Source: Torulaspora globosa (lineage: Eukaryota > Ascomycota > Saccharomycetes > Saccharomycetales > Saccharomycetaceae). Taken from it: a stretch of DNA of 64,000 nt. Where the stretch lies: positions 558,001 to 622,000 of the forward strand of contig NC_050734.1 in NCBI RefSeq assembly GCF_014133895.1. The letters run 5' to 3'. A program made the translations under genes and the position numbers. The notes beneath the pieces are model-generated. The model had not been told where the DNA came from. It ran no database searches and saw only the letters and a list, made by a program, of their open reading frames with translations. Shown here piece by piece: positions 19,542 through 29,765 of this stretch (positions are counted from its first letter, which is position 1; the number at the start of each line of letters is the position of its first letter).

Positions 19542-20006
19542 ATGAGCGAGAGACCCCCTGTTACATGCCACGTTCTCGACACAGCTACGGGGAAACCTGC
19601 TGCCAATGTAGTGTGCTCCGTTTACAAGATCGATTTAGTCGAAGAAGCCTCCTCCACTGGAATTGGGCTCTTACGTGAAGCTAGTACTCTCGAACCTTTT
19701 GCCATGGCACGGACAGACGCAGATGGAAGAGTTCCACGGTGGACTTTTGACCCGACGCCCTCGAAACGGCAGCAACTGGAAGAAGTAGGCGTCGTTCAAG
19801 ACACAACAGGTGACCGCTTGCACTGGGAAAAGCTGCCACCTGGCACCTACAAGATAAGGTTTCACGCCGGCCAATACTACAAATCGCTGGGGCAGACGAA
19901 TTTTCACCCATTCGCTGACGTGATATTCACCGTCGAGGACTCCAGACACTATCACATACCCTTGCTGCTCAGCAACTACGGCTATACCACCTACAGAGGC
20001 AGCTAA
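19542..20006 (+). CDS. 5-hydroxyisourate hydrolase (transthyretin-related)
   Basis: This 154-residue protein belongs to the transthyretin-related enzymes that hydrolyse 5-hydroxyisourate to OHCU in urate breakdown after urate oxidase. Family marks are the N-terminal THVLD-like motif CHVLDTATGKPA (catalytic His at about 10), a middle HFHP-like NFHPFADVIF, and the C-terminal HIPLLLSNYGYTTYRGS ending in the diagnostic YRGS. Length is slightly above the 110-120 residues usual in bacteria because of an insert near 30-75. No PTS1 tripeptide is present. S. cerevisiae has no ortholog. The gene is inserted between STN1 and PDC2, which are direct neighbours in Sc. Confidence 0.93.
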   Translation: MSERPPVTCHVLDTATGKPAANVVCSVYKIDLVEEASSTGIGLLREASTLEPFAMARTDADGRVPRWTFDPTPSKRQQLEEVGVVQDTTGDRLHWEKLPPGTYKIRFHAGQYYKSLGQTNFHPFADVIFTVEDSRHYHIPLLLSNYGYTTYRGS

Positions 20007-20474
20007 ACTCCTTTTCTCGAGATATACACGTACATACGTTGAAAGAACTCAATCTTTGCCCAGCTTGTCGGACTGCGCACCTGCCATCCCAGGCTGCTCC
20101 CATAGTCCTTACAGGGACTTTGAGCCAGCAGGAATTGCTAGATCTTGGAGCTTTTGTTGATTTTAGAGGTCGTTAGTATTGATTTTTTCATATAGCAGAC
20201 TACCGGGAACTCGAACGTTGCTAGACGTTGGGCATCTTCGGAGAAAACTGAGTCAAAGTCATCACAACTCTGGCAGCTGAAGAGCTCTGTTGCTGTTGAA
20301 AGTGCTTATAGATTTATATATCGGTTGAGTTTCGCACTGTGAAGTTTTTGACGCTTTTTGCAGGCTTGTTCTGCGTGAATTGGTAAAACTTGGCGGACGA
20401 TAGATTGGATCGAAGAGCAAAGAATATATACTGAGTTGTACCAGAGGTTTCGGGAAAGTTGAAGATTACTGGCT
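20007..20474. other. intergenic hydroxyisourate hydrolase-PDC2
   Basis: This is the presumed PDC2 promoter, about 470 bp and AT-rich. No recognised RNA gene or short ORF with family similarity was found. Confidence 0.4.
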
Positions 20475-22880
20475 ATGCTTTCAATTGAACAGAGATACAA
20501 CATCTGCCTTATGGCAGAGCGGCATCCAAAATGGACACAGCTGGAGCTGGCAAGATGGGCATACGAAACTTTTCAGTTGCCCAAGATTCCTTCACAGGGC
20601 ACCATTTCACGACTGCTGGCCAAGAGAGACGTGTACATGAATTGTAAGGATAACGAGAAAGCGGCAAACCGGGTTAGAAAGCCGAATAACGTACTGGTAC
20701 GTCTGATCTTGCAGGAGTGGGTGTCGCAGAGCATATGGAATGGTATACCCATCAATTCGCCGATCATACAGGATACAGCACAATCTGTTTGGTATCGTAT
20801 CCCTGCAGAACATCGCGAGGGTAACGGCTCGTTCTCCTACAAGTGGATTAATAACTTTCTGGCCAAAATGGACATCAATATATCGAACTTGGACGAAGAA
20901 CTACCCAAACCACCAAAGATCTGGACTTTCGAGGAGAGAAACGCTTTGAAGCAAATATTTGCGACCATTCCTTCCCAAGACATCTTCACTTTGGATGAGA
21001 CATTTCTGGCGTATAACTTGCCATTGGATTACGCCCAATACGAGGCCAGCCAGATTCAAAGAGTCATAGAAGTAGCTACGGTGATGCTTTGCTCGAATGT
21101 CGAAGGAACAGAGAAGCTGAAACCGGTAGTCGTGGGGAAATATAACAGTTACCGAAGCTTCAGGAACTACTTTCCTGAGGAGCCATCAGATCCAATATCG
21201 CAATCTTTGTTAGGTGAGAAGATGGCACGTAGGTTTGGAATTTCATATCACAGTAACCGGAAGTCATGGCTTACAAGTAATTTGTTTCACGACTGGTTGG
21301 CAAGGTGGGACAAGCGACTGGCAGCAGATAACAGGAATATCTGGATTATATTGGACGATTCCTGCTCACACAGGATAATAAATCCTCATCTGAAGAACAT
21401 TAAATTGGTCTACACTTCGGCAAACTCTAGATTTCTACCATTCAACTGGGGAGTTTTGGATGAGTTTAAGACAAGATATAGAATTCAACAATACCAAGCA
21501 CTGATAGATTTACAGAGCACGCTTGAAAAAAAGACGAATAAGAAGTTATACATTACATTCGAGCAAAGTCAGTTGACTATGTCGAATGCTTTTAAATTCA
21601 TAAAAAAAGCGTGGATGGGTATACCTGTCGAGACCATCAGAGCGAACTGGAAGAGTTCCGGGATTTTACCTCCTGAAATGATACGTTTAGATGAAACGGT
21701 GAGCATGGCTTTCAAGAAAAATGAAGCATTGGAAGCAGAACTTAATAGTTTATGTGATAAGTTCTATTGCAAGAAGAAGTGGGATCACGATATGCTACTG
21801 GACTTGAATATCGAGAACAAGAATACCAACTTCCTGAGTACAGAAGAGCTAGTAGAAAGTGCGATTGTCGACCTTGTCGAGCCAGATCCTAATATCAGCA
21901 AGCGGTCAGCCACTCCAACACTGAACCAAATAACCGATTATTCCAATTTTGATCTTCTCAACGACCGCAACCTCAACTTGAGTCTAAATCAAGCGGGGAA
22001 TACTGCAGATCTCGAATCAGAATCTGATGAGGATTTGAGCAGAGAAAATATAGTATCCAATACGTCGAACGATCCTCATAACATTGCCATGCTACAAAAC
22101 CCTCATGAAAGAGGAAACGTGGAAAACAGTTATGATATGAACCTCGACAAAATCCTGGATGGTAATTACACCCAAGAAAACACAGATAAAATTTACAACG
22201 TCAGCACTTTGATCGACAAACCTAACCTTTTCACCGGAGAAAATGGAGTTCTTGATTTAAGGGTTGTTGGTATCGACGCCTCTATTGTGCCATCCGATTA
22301 CTTCGATGATATGTTTCCACCAGCAGTTTCAGGATCAGCTGCCTCCAATATAGCCAATAATACTACTGGTGGTCTAAATACGCAGCCTAGGCAAGCTGAA
22401 TCATCTTACACAAATACGGCCGTTCCAGTTAACAGTACTGCAGCTAATACTGCACCGATTGTTCCATTTGGGGATCCAGCACTGAATCATCTGCTCGACA
22501 GTGCGGTAGCTTCAAATAAGGAGGTTACGCCGCCATCAGTGCCTGATTTCCCTTTAGAATCAAATCCAGGTGCAACTCTTCAGTCAAACATCAACATCGC
22601 AAAATCTTTGGGAAACATTTTAAAGCATACTGAAACTCGTGAACTAAGCTTCTCTGATGCTGCAATCGCTGAAATCAAGTTCAACTACGATAGCCTTTTG
22701 AAAAAGATAAAGAAAGTCAGAAAACAGAAACATAATATGAAGACTAGAAGAGGGCAAGTCCAGCTAGACCGATATCTTGGCGGATCTCCCTCAAGCCCAA
22801 ATAGCACGAATTTCTCATCCTCTGGGAATTTACACGATTCCGTAGATCTACAGTTGCCAGGTAATTCATCATTCTTTTGA
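20475..22880 (+). CDS. PDC2: Pdc2 transcription factor for glycolytic/thiamine genes
   Basis: This 801-residue protein activates pyruvate decarboxylase and thiamine-biosynthesis genes. It derives from a pogo/Tc5-type transposase. The N-terminal CENP-B/Tc5-like helix-turn-helix region (about 1-140) starts MLSIEQRYNICLMAERHPKW. The following DDE-like core (about 150-390) keeps the acidic motifs FTLDETFLAY and IWIILDDSCSH. The C-terminal 400 residues are Asn/Ser/acid-rich and look like an activation region. Sc Pdc2 (YDR081C) is longer, at 925 aa, and the difference lies mainly in the low-complexity tail. Confidence 0.95.
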   Translation: MLSIEQRYNICLMAERHPKWTQLELARWAYETFQLPKIPSQGTISRLLAKRDVYMNCKDNEKAANRVRKPNNVLVRLILQEWVSQSIWNGIPINSPIIQDTAQSVWYRIPAEHREGNGSFSYKWINNFLAKMDINISNLDEELPKPPKIWTFEERNALKQIFATIPSQDIFTLDETFLAYNLPLDYAQYEASQIQRVIEVATVMLCSNVEGTEKLKPVVVGKYNSYRSFRNYFPEEPSDPISQSLLGEKMARRFGISYHSNRKSWLTSNLFHDWLARWDKRLAADNRNIWIILDDSCSHRIINPHLKNIKLVYTSANSRFLPFNWGVLDEFKTRYRIQQYQALIDLQSTLEKKTNKKLYITFEQSQLTMSNAFKFIKKAWMGIPVETIRANWKSSGILPPEMIRLDETVSMAFKKNEALEAELNSLCDKFYCKKKWDHDMLLDLNIENKNTNFLSTEELVESAIVDLVEPDPNISKRSATPTLNQITDYSNFDLLNDRNLNLSLNQAGNTADLESESDEDLSRENIVSNTSNDPHNIAMLQNPHERGNVENSYDMNLDKILDGNYTQENTDKIYNVSTLIDKPNLFTGENGVLDLRVVGIDASIVPSDYFDDMFPPAVSGSAASNIANNTTGGLNTQPRQAESSYTNTAVPVNSTAANTAPIVPFGDPALNHLLDSAVASNKEVTPPSVPDFPLESNPGATLQSNINIAKSLGNILKHTETRELSFSDAAIAEIKFNYDSLLKKIKKVRKQKHNMKTRRGQVQLDRYLGGSPSSPNSTNFSSSGNLHDSVDLQLPGNSSFF

Positions 22881-22949
22881 CTACCGTTTCTGCTGTAACC
22901 ATATAATACTACATAGTTGGGCCAATGGCAAACAAGGACATTGCAGACA

Positions 22950-25607
22950 TTATGATTTCCAACGATTCTTTTCTTCGACATGGAAGACCTTACCCATAGT
23001 CATATACTTCAAATATTCCAAGCCGTATTCTCTTGTTTCATCGTCGATTATCTTGAAAACATTTCTGCTGACCTGTAAGGTCAAGGCGTTGTCCCTGGAA
23101 ATTCGAACGACCGTTGACTTAAGACCACTAACATGCAAATCAGGCGGCATTGCCCTTATTACCTCAAGGTACGTTTTTCCGAACTGATCAGGAGAATCTA
23201 ACAACGCTTTAATGAATTTAGGCTTATCCATACTGTAACTGACCATAAACACCCATAGGTCAGCATCACCCCAGTTTTTCACAAACTCTATGGCAAGGTT
23301 AGGGTCATTCAGTTCATCGATTATCAGTGACAAAGCTTTCTTGTTCTCGCCGATCTTACCCCAAAGATATATTAATTCGTTATGGAAACCGTGACGATTG
23401 GAGCAAAATTCAATGGCTTTCTCGAGATCATAATTAGATCTCCTTTTCAGGAACTCTAGAAGCTGGCCTTTTTGAAACTCAGCATAGAGGCCAATTAAAT
23501 CATTCTCGTACTTTGCAGTCAAATCGGGATCGATCACAGAGAGTCTGCTTAAATAAAGGAAGAGGATCAGACCCAGCTCTTTCGGATTCGACAGAGTGTC
23601 AACCACTTTGCTGGTTTGGAAGCTGTGTCGATTAGAGACCAACAAGTTTATCGGCTTTTGGAAAATCTTCTGGGCATCCGTTATCGACAGTTTATTCAGG
23701 CTTTTTATGCTATCATCATACGGTAGAAGAACTAAATCGAGGATGCTTAACGTAATTTGCGAAGCCAGGTTATGGGTAAGAAGTATGTCTAGTACTCTGA
23801 TGTCTTTTCTCTTGATCATGTGGGGAACGGCTTTAACGTAAAGCTTCTGAATCAAATACATATGAATAATGGCGTCTCTGTAGATATTTTCAAACGTATC
23901 GTGTTTTTCAATCTTTTCTTCTAGCCGATCTTGAAGCCCTTGAAATGAATAAACGTTTAACGGCCATTTATGGATGCAGTTCATGAATTTCTCCAACTTT
24001 CGCTCCTCCAAGTAGTAGTTCAGTATGGCATCATAGATCGATTTATCAAGTCGTGGCTCTGTTGGAATACATTCTGTTAGAGAGTCCACCTTCCCATTAT
24101 CTATGAAAATCATGAACACCTTCCGACTTTCTTCCAAGAGCCGATCCATCTGCTGTCCTTCTTTAGCATTACTGGCGATCAACGAGGTAATGAAAGAAAC
24201 TGCACATTCCCACTGCTCATCATCAAGAAGCTGATAAACATATTTAAAGCCAGTGGTCAATCGCTCGTCTGGGCTGACAGCATATTTTCCTATTTCCCAA
24301 GCTTTCAGATAATTACCTTTAGTGAGATACCAATTGTAATGGTCATTCAAGGAGAACACCTGTATTCGAATACTATCCTTTGCACTAATGAGGAAATACT
24401 CCGGTAGAGTTTGATTAATATGCTTACCCAAATGGTAATCATTGAGCGATAGGTTCTTATAGTTTTTAGATATCACCTCGTCGCTGTAAACATCTAGGCC
24501 GCTCACAGCATCTATAACCTGCAGTTCTGGAATATTCGAGTTTTCTTTACTCTCAATGTCGAATCCCAAACACAGAATTTGATCGTCCTTAAAAGACGCA
24601 ACACCTGCTATTTGTAATCGCAGCTGAAAATAATGCTCTAATTCGACTTTCTTGTCGGGAATAGCCCTCAAGCTCGATGCTGCACTGGAAAGAATAGAGC
24701 CCAGATTCTTTCCGTAATCTATGCTACTTTTTAAAGACACTTTGAACATCCAAATATGTCTTCCCCAACCCACAAGTATTCTATCGCTCTCGGGGAAGTG
24801 GACATGGGGCTTATACAAAGCAGGCCGAACTTCATCGCTCCCGTCATTTGGAAACTTGACATTAAGAAGCTGAGTCTTGGAATGAATGCTGCAAAAAGTG
24901 ATTCCCGCATCATTCATCCACAGGATGATATCACCTATTGTGAAGATCCCCATAATAGGCCCTTCACCTTTGACCAACGTTGTATCCACTCTGTTGCCTA
25001 GCCAATTCCTCTGAGAAAGGATCACTTCACCAGCCATTCCGCCAGAGACGAAAGTTTTATGTGTCGCATAATCTTCACTCAAAACAACAGCCTGAATTGG
25101 CCTCCTGAAATCAAACGATGTTATGTTGGAAGGATCTTCCAACAGTCCTATAGCCACCGTCCCATCGATCGAGCCTGTGGCAAAGTATATGTTATCTGAG
25201 TGAATCGAAAGGATCGATGAGCGATGCAACTTCAAAGTTTGGATGGGAGTGAAATCTGGCAATGTCAGGTGTAGCAGTCCTGAATGAGTGCCAAATGCGA
25301 AGAACTCCTCTTGAAATAAACATGCTGATATTGAATCTCGGTTGAAGAAATTCGTCGGCAGCTTATTTAGTCTGGTATATTTGAGCAGAGGAGGAGTCTC
25401 CTCCTCATCCGAATCACTTTCACTGTCTTCTTCAGGCCCACTTGGTTGCTCTTCGTTACTTCTTGCTGGCTTTTCAGTGATTTCATCAGAATATTCGATA
25501 ATTTCCTTACCAGTATCTGCTGCTCCCCTGCGTTCAAGCTCTATTTCCGATGGTTTATGTTCAATAGGCATGGAGCTGACCCCATTGTATCCATGATTAT
25601 CTTCCAT
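22950..25607 (-). CDS. VPS41: Vps41 HOPS complex subunit
   Basis: This 885-residue protein is the effector subunit of the HOPS tether. It binds Rab Ypt7 and supports vacuole fusion and AP-3 vesicle docking. The acidic N-terminus leads to the motif PPLLKYTRLNKLP, then a WD/beta-propeller part including FAFGTHSGLLHL and ISGGMAGEV-like repeats. A clathrin-heavy-chain-type alpha-solenoid fills the C-terminal half, with the conserved NELIYLWGKIGENKKALSLIIDEL block. Sc Vps41 (YDR080W) is 992 aa. GTG lies nine codons upstream in frame, and the ATG at 25607 is used. Confidence 0.95.
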   Translation of the reverse strand: MEDNHGYNGVSSMPIEHKPSEIELERRGAADTGKEIIEYSDEITEKPARSNEEQPSGPEEDSESDSDEEETPPLLKYTRLNKLPTNFFNRDSISACLFQEEFFAFGTHSGLLHLTLPDFTPIQTLKLHRSSILSIHSDNIYFATGSIDGTVAIGLLEDPSNITSFDFRRPIQAVVLSEDYATHKTFVSGGMAGEVILSQRNWLGNRVDTTLVKGEGPIMGIFTIGDIILWMNDAGITFCSIHSKTQLLNVKFPNDGSDEVRPALYKPHVHFPESDRILVGWGRHIWMFKVSLKSSIDYGKNLGSILSSAASSLRAIPDKKVELEHYFQLRLQIAGVASFKDDQILCLGFDIESKENSNIPELQVIDAVSGLDVYSDEVISKNYKNLSLNDYHLGKHINQTLPEYFLISAKDSIRIQVFSLNDHYNWYLTKGNYLKAWEIGKYAVSPDERLTTGFKYVYQLLDDEQWECAVSFITSLIASNAKEGQQMDRLLEESRKVFMIFIDNGKVDSLTECIPTEPRLDKSIYDAILNYYLEERKLEKFMNCIHKWPLNVYSFQGLQDRLEEKIEKHDTFENIYRDAIIHMYLIQKLYVKAVPHMIKRKDIRVLDILLTHNLASQITLSILDLVLLPYDDSIKSLNKLSITDAQKIFQKPINLLVSNRHSFQTSKVVDTLSNPKELGLILFLYLSRLSVIDPDLTAKYENDLIGLYAEFQKGQLLEFLKRRSNYDLEKAIEFCSNRHGFHNELIYLWGKIGENKKALSLIIDELNDPNLAIEFVKNWGDADLWVFMVSYSMDKPKFIKALLDSPDQFGKTYLEVIRAMPPDLHVSGLKSTVVRISRDNALTLQVSRNVFKIIDDETREYGLEYLKYMTMGKVFHVEEKNRWKS

Positions 25608-26212
25608 CAGCTTAATTTGGATTGTTAAAGGCACACATTCGTCACCGTGTCCGACCCTACTCTTCAGTTTTAGCAGTTATTGACCGACCTTTGCACTTCG
25701 CTAAGCTGTTTACTTTTAACACGCGATAGCAGAATTGGCTTGACAAGACCCATAGACGAGTCTTCTTAGCTCTGCCGGGTGGCTATTTGATCAATATCTT
25801 GCATCTGCCTTGTAATCCCAGTGAGAATATGCGGCAACTGTGCCTGCCATACGACGTCTGTGGCGCCAGCATTGGCCGACTTATCTCAAGAATCAAGAGG
25901 TAGGAGGAATTGAGTCAAAGTATCAACGTTCTTGCAACCGGTACTTCTCGATTCCGAATCAAGTATCGTGGCTTTTCTCTCTCTGTTAAAGACGAGTGAG
26001 TAGCCTTGGTAGTCTTGCAGCAACATACGGACACTTTTTCAAATAAAGGACACTCTTTCATGCTTATTACCTTAACATAAGTGAACTTGCTGGAATTTCA
26101 AGAGCTCTACCAGTTTCTTCAGCATTCTTCAGCTCAGTGCAGCAGCAGCTTATTCATTTGTAGGAGATTTGAGCAGTCAAGGAACGTTCCGGAAGAGAAG
26201 ATTGCTTGAATC
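25608..26212. other. divergent intergenic VPS41-TFB5
   Basis: About 600 bp between two divergent starts. It is rather long for two ordinary promoters. No RNA gene or conserved short frame was recognised. Confidence 0.4.
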
Positions 26213-26431
26213 ATGGCTAGAGCTAGACGTGGCTCTTTGATACAATGTGATCCCTCGATCAAAGCGCTCATAATGCAAATCGACGCTGAACGAAGTGACA
26301 TTATTCTGGAAGAGCTGGATGATACTCACTTGTTAGTTGATCCATCGAAAGTGGAATTTATCAAGCGAGAGTTGAATAGGTTACTCTCCAAGAATATATA
26401 CAATCCTATGGATGAGGACGAGAACAGCTGA
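26213..26431 (+). CDS. TFB5: Tfb5 TFIIH subunit
   Basis: This 72-residue protein is the smallest TFIIH core subunit (GTF2H5/TTDA family). It stabilises Tfb2 and is needed for nucleotide-excision repair and efficient transcription. The whole sequence aligns with Sc Tfb5 (YDR079C-A, 72 aa), including MARARRGSLIQCDPS, the IILEELDDTHLLV core and the tail NIYNPMDEDE. The gene converges with COG3, 97 bp away. Confidence 0.97.
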   Translation: MARARRGSLIQCDPSIKALIMQIDAERSDIILEELDDTHLLVDPSKVEFIKRELNRLLSKNIYNPMDEDENS

Positions 26432-26528
26432 TGGATCGTTATTATGTCATGTTCGGATGAATGCCAGTCTATACAGTTTAAGTAAATTGTCAAGCAACGA
26501 GTTGACGACGGGCGCAGATTCACCGAGT

Positions 26529-28802
26529 CTATAGCCCTTCATTATCTTCTACTCTTCTTCTTGTTAGCCTGCCAATAATGTCATTAACAAAGCCAATAAA
26601 AACATCATCGTACATCAACTCTGATATTGCAGACTTATTCAGGACGCCTTTATCGGCTTCCTCGCTCACTTTTTCGAAGAATTCACTGTAGTGCTGTGCT
26701 GCGACCTCTTGAATCGCATCCATCAAACTTGCTACAACATCTCGGTCCTCGATGAACGTCGAGATCTGGGCATGGATTCGAGGCAGCTTTTCCTCCAACT
26801 GCGACCGAAGGGTGTAGTTATTGTCCACAATGGATCTTGAATCGCAATTATCGACATCAAGGGCTGCGCCAAAGAGCTGAGCGGAAGCTGTTTCAGTGAA
26901 ATCTCGAATAATGGTACGCAGTTCGCTAATCAGCTCTGAGCGAGCATCAACCATGTTATTGACTACTCTAGGAACCAGTGCCTTTGCCATGCCAATAACT
27001 GAAGACTCTTGACCTCTCAGGCTCTGGCCCCCTGTCTTGAAGAACGCTTCCACACCGGAGAAGTCGAGGTATGTCTCATTCACTGTATATTGAATATTAA
27101 AATTCTGAATCTCTTGGCGTAGCAACAGCAAGTTGCTCAAGTAAGATAACTTAATATCCAGGTTATTAGATCCGCCAGAGGAGGTTTTGACTGTGTTATA
27201 GGCCTTTCTCAGGGAAAGTATACAGTCATGGACGATGTGGTGAGCCAGATCGTCAAATACCGCGGCGTTCAGCATTTCATATATTTTTGAAAGCAGAGCC
27301 AACGATGTGATTAGAGGAGGATAGTACAATTCGAGTTTATCGACCACAGATGCTTTATCGCTGTCGGCACAATGCTGAGTGACATTAGACAGATAAGCCT
27401 GGACTATTGGATCGGTTTTAGTTTCACGAACATTCGCTTCCTCATTCGGTCTGCTTCTCCTGCGAGAGATGATGAAAGAGTCCTTCGACGGCATGTAGCC
27501 TACAATATGTTGCTGGATATAAATTTGTACCCTGAGTATCAACCTCGCCTGCAACTTCTGAACAATTGGTTCAAATATTTTCTCAAACTGTACATCTGGG
27601 AATTGGGCGCGGTATTCTTCAGAACCATCCTCGAACTGGTAATACTGCCTAAACAATGTAACAGAGTCACAGAGCATCGAGATATCAGTTTCTCTCAGAA
27701 TTTTTGCTCTCACGGAATCATATAAAGGATCGCAAAGCTGGCATAACCATTGGGTAGCTCTCTCGCGGGTATACTCTTTGCCATGAAACTTCGTAAACAG
27801 GGCAAATTCATCGCTACACAGTCTTTCAAAATAAGTTTTGCTGTTTTGAATAAAATATACCAGATTCATCTTGTCCCCATCAAATGTCTCGTCGAGGTAG
27901 TGGCGGATGATTGGGGTCAACAAACTCGTGCGGGTTTGAAAGTAATTCTCAAAGCAGTCATTTAGTATGGCGCCAAGTTCGTCATGATATTTTGTATGTT
28001 TGACACTGTGAACTCTTGATATAAGTTCTGCGATCCTCGTGTAGTACTCCTGGGAAAGCTGCTCAAATTTGTTGTACACAAGCGCTTCTCTAGAGATTTG
28101 CGATGAAGAGGAGGCCGATTTCAATCTTTCGTTTATACCACTGCAAGTCTGCCTCAGCATACCACTCAGATAATTTGCAATCAGCTCACATGCTTTAATG
28201 AGGCATCGCTTGAACCTAATGCTGTAAATCTCCGCTTCTGCTAAATCCTGATGATCTTCAAGGAAAAACAAAGACTGATCAATTGTATCCAGCATTTTGT
28301 TAAACGAGTTTTTCCTGACTAGATTTGGCGATGATGCATAGTTCAAACGACGCATTATTGGATCAAGGGCCGTAAAATATCCCATAATCCTGGGGATATC
28401 TCGGTGCAACTTGGACAGTTGTTCATATTCTACATAGGTATCCCTAGTTCTTCCGATAAAATCGCTAGAGCTGGAGGAGATTTGTCCAAAGGTGTCAATC
28501 GCTTCTTCCAAATGGTCTTGAACTTTGGATACCTGTCGCAAAATAGTGTCGTACTTCTCAACTTTCACGTTCAACTCTTGCAGATACCGATTGTACCGAT
28601 CATAACGGTCTAGTGTTGCAGATTCCTCGGAAGATTGAGTAAGCTTGTATTCCCTTGGACCTCCCTCGGTCACTAGTGCCAGCTTTTCGAGTTTGTTTAA
28701 CAGATAGCTATCATCAAGTAATTGCGGCAATTCTTGGTAATCGAGTCCACCGGTCCTTGAGGCAATACTAGAGACTATTGAGCTTCTTCTAGTCCTGTTC
28801 AT
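26529..28802 (-). CDS. COG3: Cog3 conserved oligomeric Golgi subunit
   Basis: This 757-residue protein is lobe-A subunit 3 of the COG tether for retrograde traffic within the Golgi. It is mostly helical, with an N-terminal coiled-coil region (about 60-115) and the conserved YVEYEQLSKLHRDIPRIMGYF stretch near 130. The C-terminus ends IIGRLTRRR followed by an acidic tail. Start codon choice: a TTG and an ATG (28841) lie upstream in frame. The ATG at 28802 gives MNRTRRSSIVSSIAS, which resembles the start of Sc Cog3 (YER157W, 801 aa). Confidence 0.93.
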   Translation of the reverse strand: MNRTRRSSIVSSIASRTGGLDYQELPQLLDDSYLLNKLEKLALVTEGGPREYKLTQSSEESATLDRYDRYNRYLQELNVKVEKYDTILRQVSKVQDHLEEAIDTFGQISSSSSDFIGRTRDTYVEYEQLSKLHRDIPRIMGYFTALDPIMRRLNYASSPNLVRKNSFNKMLDTIDQSLFFLEDHQDLAEAEIYSIRFKRCLIKACELIANYLSGMLRQTCSGINERLKSASSSSQISREALVYNKFEQLSQEYYTRIAELISRVHSVKHTKYHDELGAILNDCFENYFQTRTSLLTPIIRHYLDETFDGDKMNLVYFIQNSKTYFERLCSDEFALFTKFHGKEYTRERATQWLCQLCDPLYDSVRAKILRETDISMLCDSVTLFRQYYQFEDGSEEYRAQFPDVQFEKIFEPIVQKLQARLILRVQIYIQQHIVGYMPSKDSFIISRRRSRPNEEANVRETKTDPIVQAYLSNVTQHCADSDKASVVDKLELYYPPLITSLALLSKIYEMLNAAVFDDLAHHIVHDCILSLRKAYNTVKTSSGGSNNLDIKLSYLSNLLLLRQEIQNFNIQYTVNETYLDFSGVEAFFKTGGQSLRGQESSVIGMAKALVPRVVNNMVDARSELISELRTIIRDFTETASAQLFGAALDVDNCDSRSIVDNNYTLRSQLEEKLPRIHAQISTFIEDRDVVASLMDAIQEVAAQHYSEFFEKVSEEADKGVLNKSAISELMYDDVFIGFVNDIIGRLTRRRVEDNEGL

Positions 28803-29074
28803 GAGAACACTATCGACGCTATATGTCTGACAGGATACCATCAAGCACTAAATAACAGTCAATATCCATCCATTATCAACAACAATTGAAATCGTTGATT
28901 GTGACTTATATCCTAACTTTATGGCCCATGAATCTAATTGATGCTTACATATGTGTCATTCATGTCTTCTCCAACCCTCGACGCCTGTAGCCACTCGATA
29001 TCGTGTCCTGCCTCTCCAAGGCTCTATGTACATGCAAGGAATTCCTTCTCCAATCACCGGCCCAAACTGGGTTC

Positions 29075-29404
29075 CTATGTGGATTTGTTGGCTAGTGCAA
29101 GCTCTTCCCTTATCTTTGCCTTTTCAGCTTGAATGTCAATTCCAAGCTCTTCTTCTAGCTTCTTCTCTAACCGGAGCCTCTTCTCGAGCCTTTCTTTCTT
29201 CATCCTCGCAAGCTCTGCCTTGATCTCATACGGCTCCTTGGGTATCTTGTTCAGAGTCTCAGGATCTGGATAGAATCCTGGCACATTAAGCTTCTTATCC
29301 GTATCAGTGCCGATGTAATACATCACCGCAACAGGGGCAAGCAAACAGAACGAAAACCTGAAAATCTCTAGCTGTGATCTGGTATACTTAAAGGGAAACT
29401 TCAT
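29075..29404 (-). CDS. PET100: Pet100 cytochrome c oxidase assembly factor
   Basis: This 109-residue mitochondrial inner-membrane protein helps assemble cytochrome c oxidase. An N-terminal basic segment precedes one transmembrane span (about 17-31, RFSFCLLAPVAVMYYIG). The C-terminal half is a charged helix facing the intermembrane space. It matches Sc Pet100 (YDR079W, 111 aa) closely. It is divergent from MYG1. Confidence 0.95.
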   Translation of the reverse strand: MKFPFKYTRSQLEIFRFSFCLLAPVAVMYYIGTDTDKKLNVPGFYPDPETLNKIPKEPYEIKAELARMKKERLEKRLRLEKKLEEELGIDIQAEKAKIREELALANKST

Positions 29405-29765
29405 GCCCGAACACTATAGTCTCAGCAATGTCCCAATCGTAGTGGGAAATATCCTCAGCATCTCAGACACCACTCTAGTAATACTCATTGCAGAAGAAAC
29501 CTCCGGTAAAATGCAGTAGTTGTTAATATTACCCGGCCTAAACACGTGATGCTTCGCCGATATGAACCAGCTATTGATCACTAGCGGTTATACCTATCAT
29601 ATCACCCGCTGACCCATTTAACGGTTTCTGCTGACCTCCTTCTTGCGTGTGAGTCTGGTTTGAACATTGTCTTAAGGCGATGAGCTTCTTCGGCTCATGA
29701 AAAAATTTCGAAAACAATCGAGGACCTCGATGGGATGAAGAGATTCACTCGCAACTCTAAGCTAG
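29405..29765. other. divergent intergenic PET100-MYG1
   Basis: This 361-bp region separates two divergent starts. Its MYG1-proximal part holds a PAC and an RRPE element (29679-29708), listed separately. The PET100-proximal part shows no recognised element. Confidence 0.5.
29679..29708. promoter_or_regulatory. PAC + RRPE elements upstream of MYG1
   Basis: GCGATGAGCT surrounds a GATGAG core at 29679-29684, and TGAAAAAATTT occupies 29698-29708. The pair sits 58-87 bp before the MYG1 ATG and about 275 bp or more from PET100, so it more likely serves MYG1. Confidence 0.7.
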
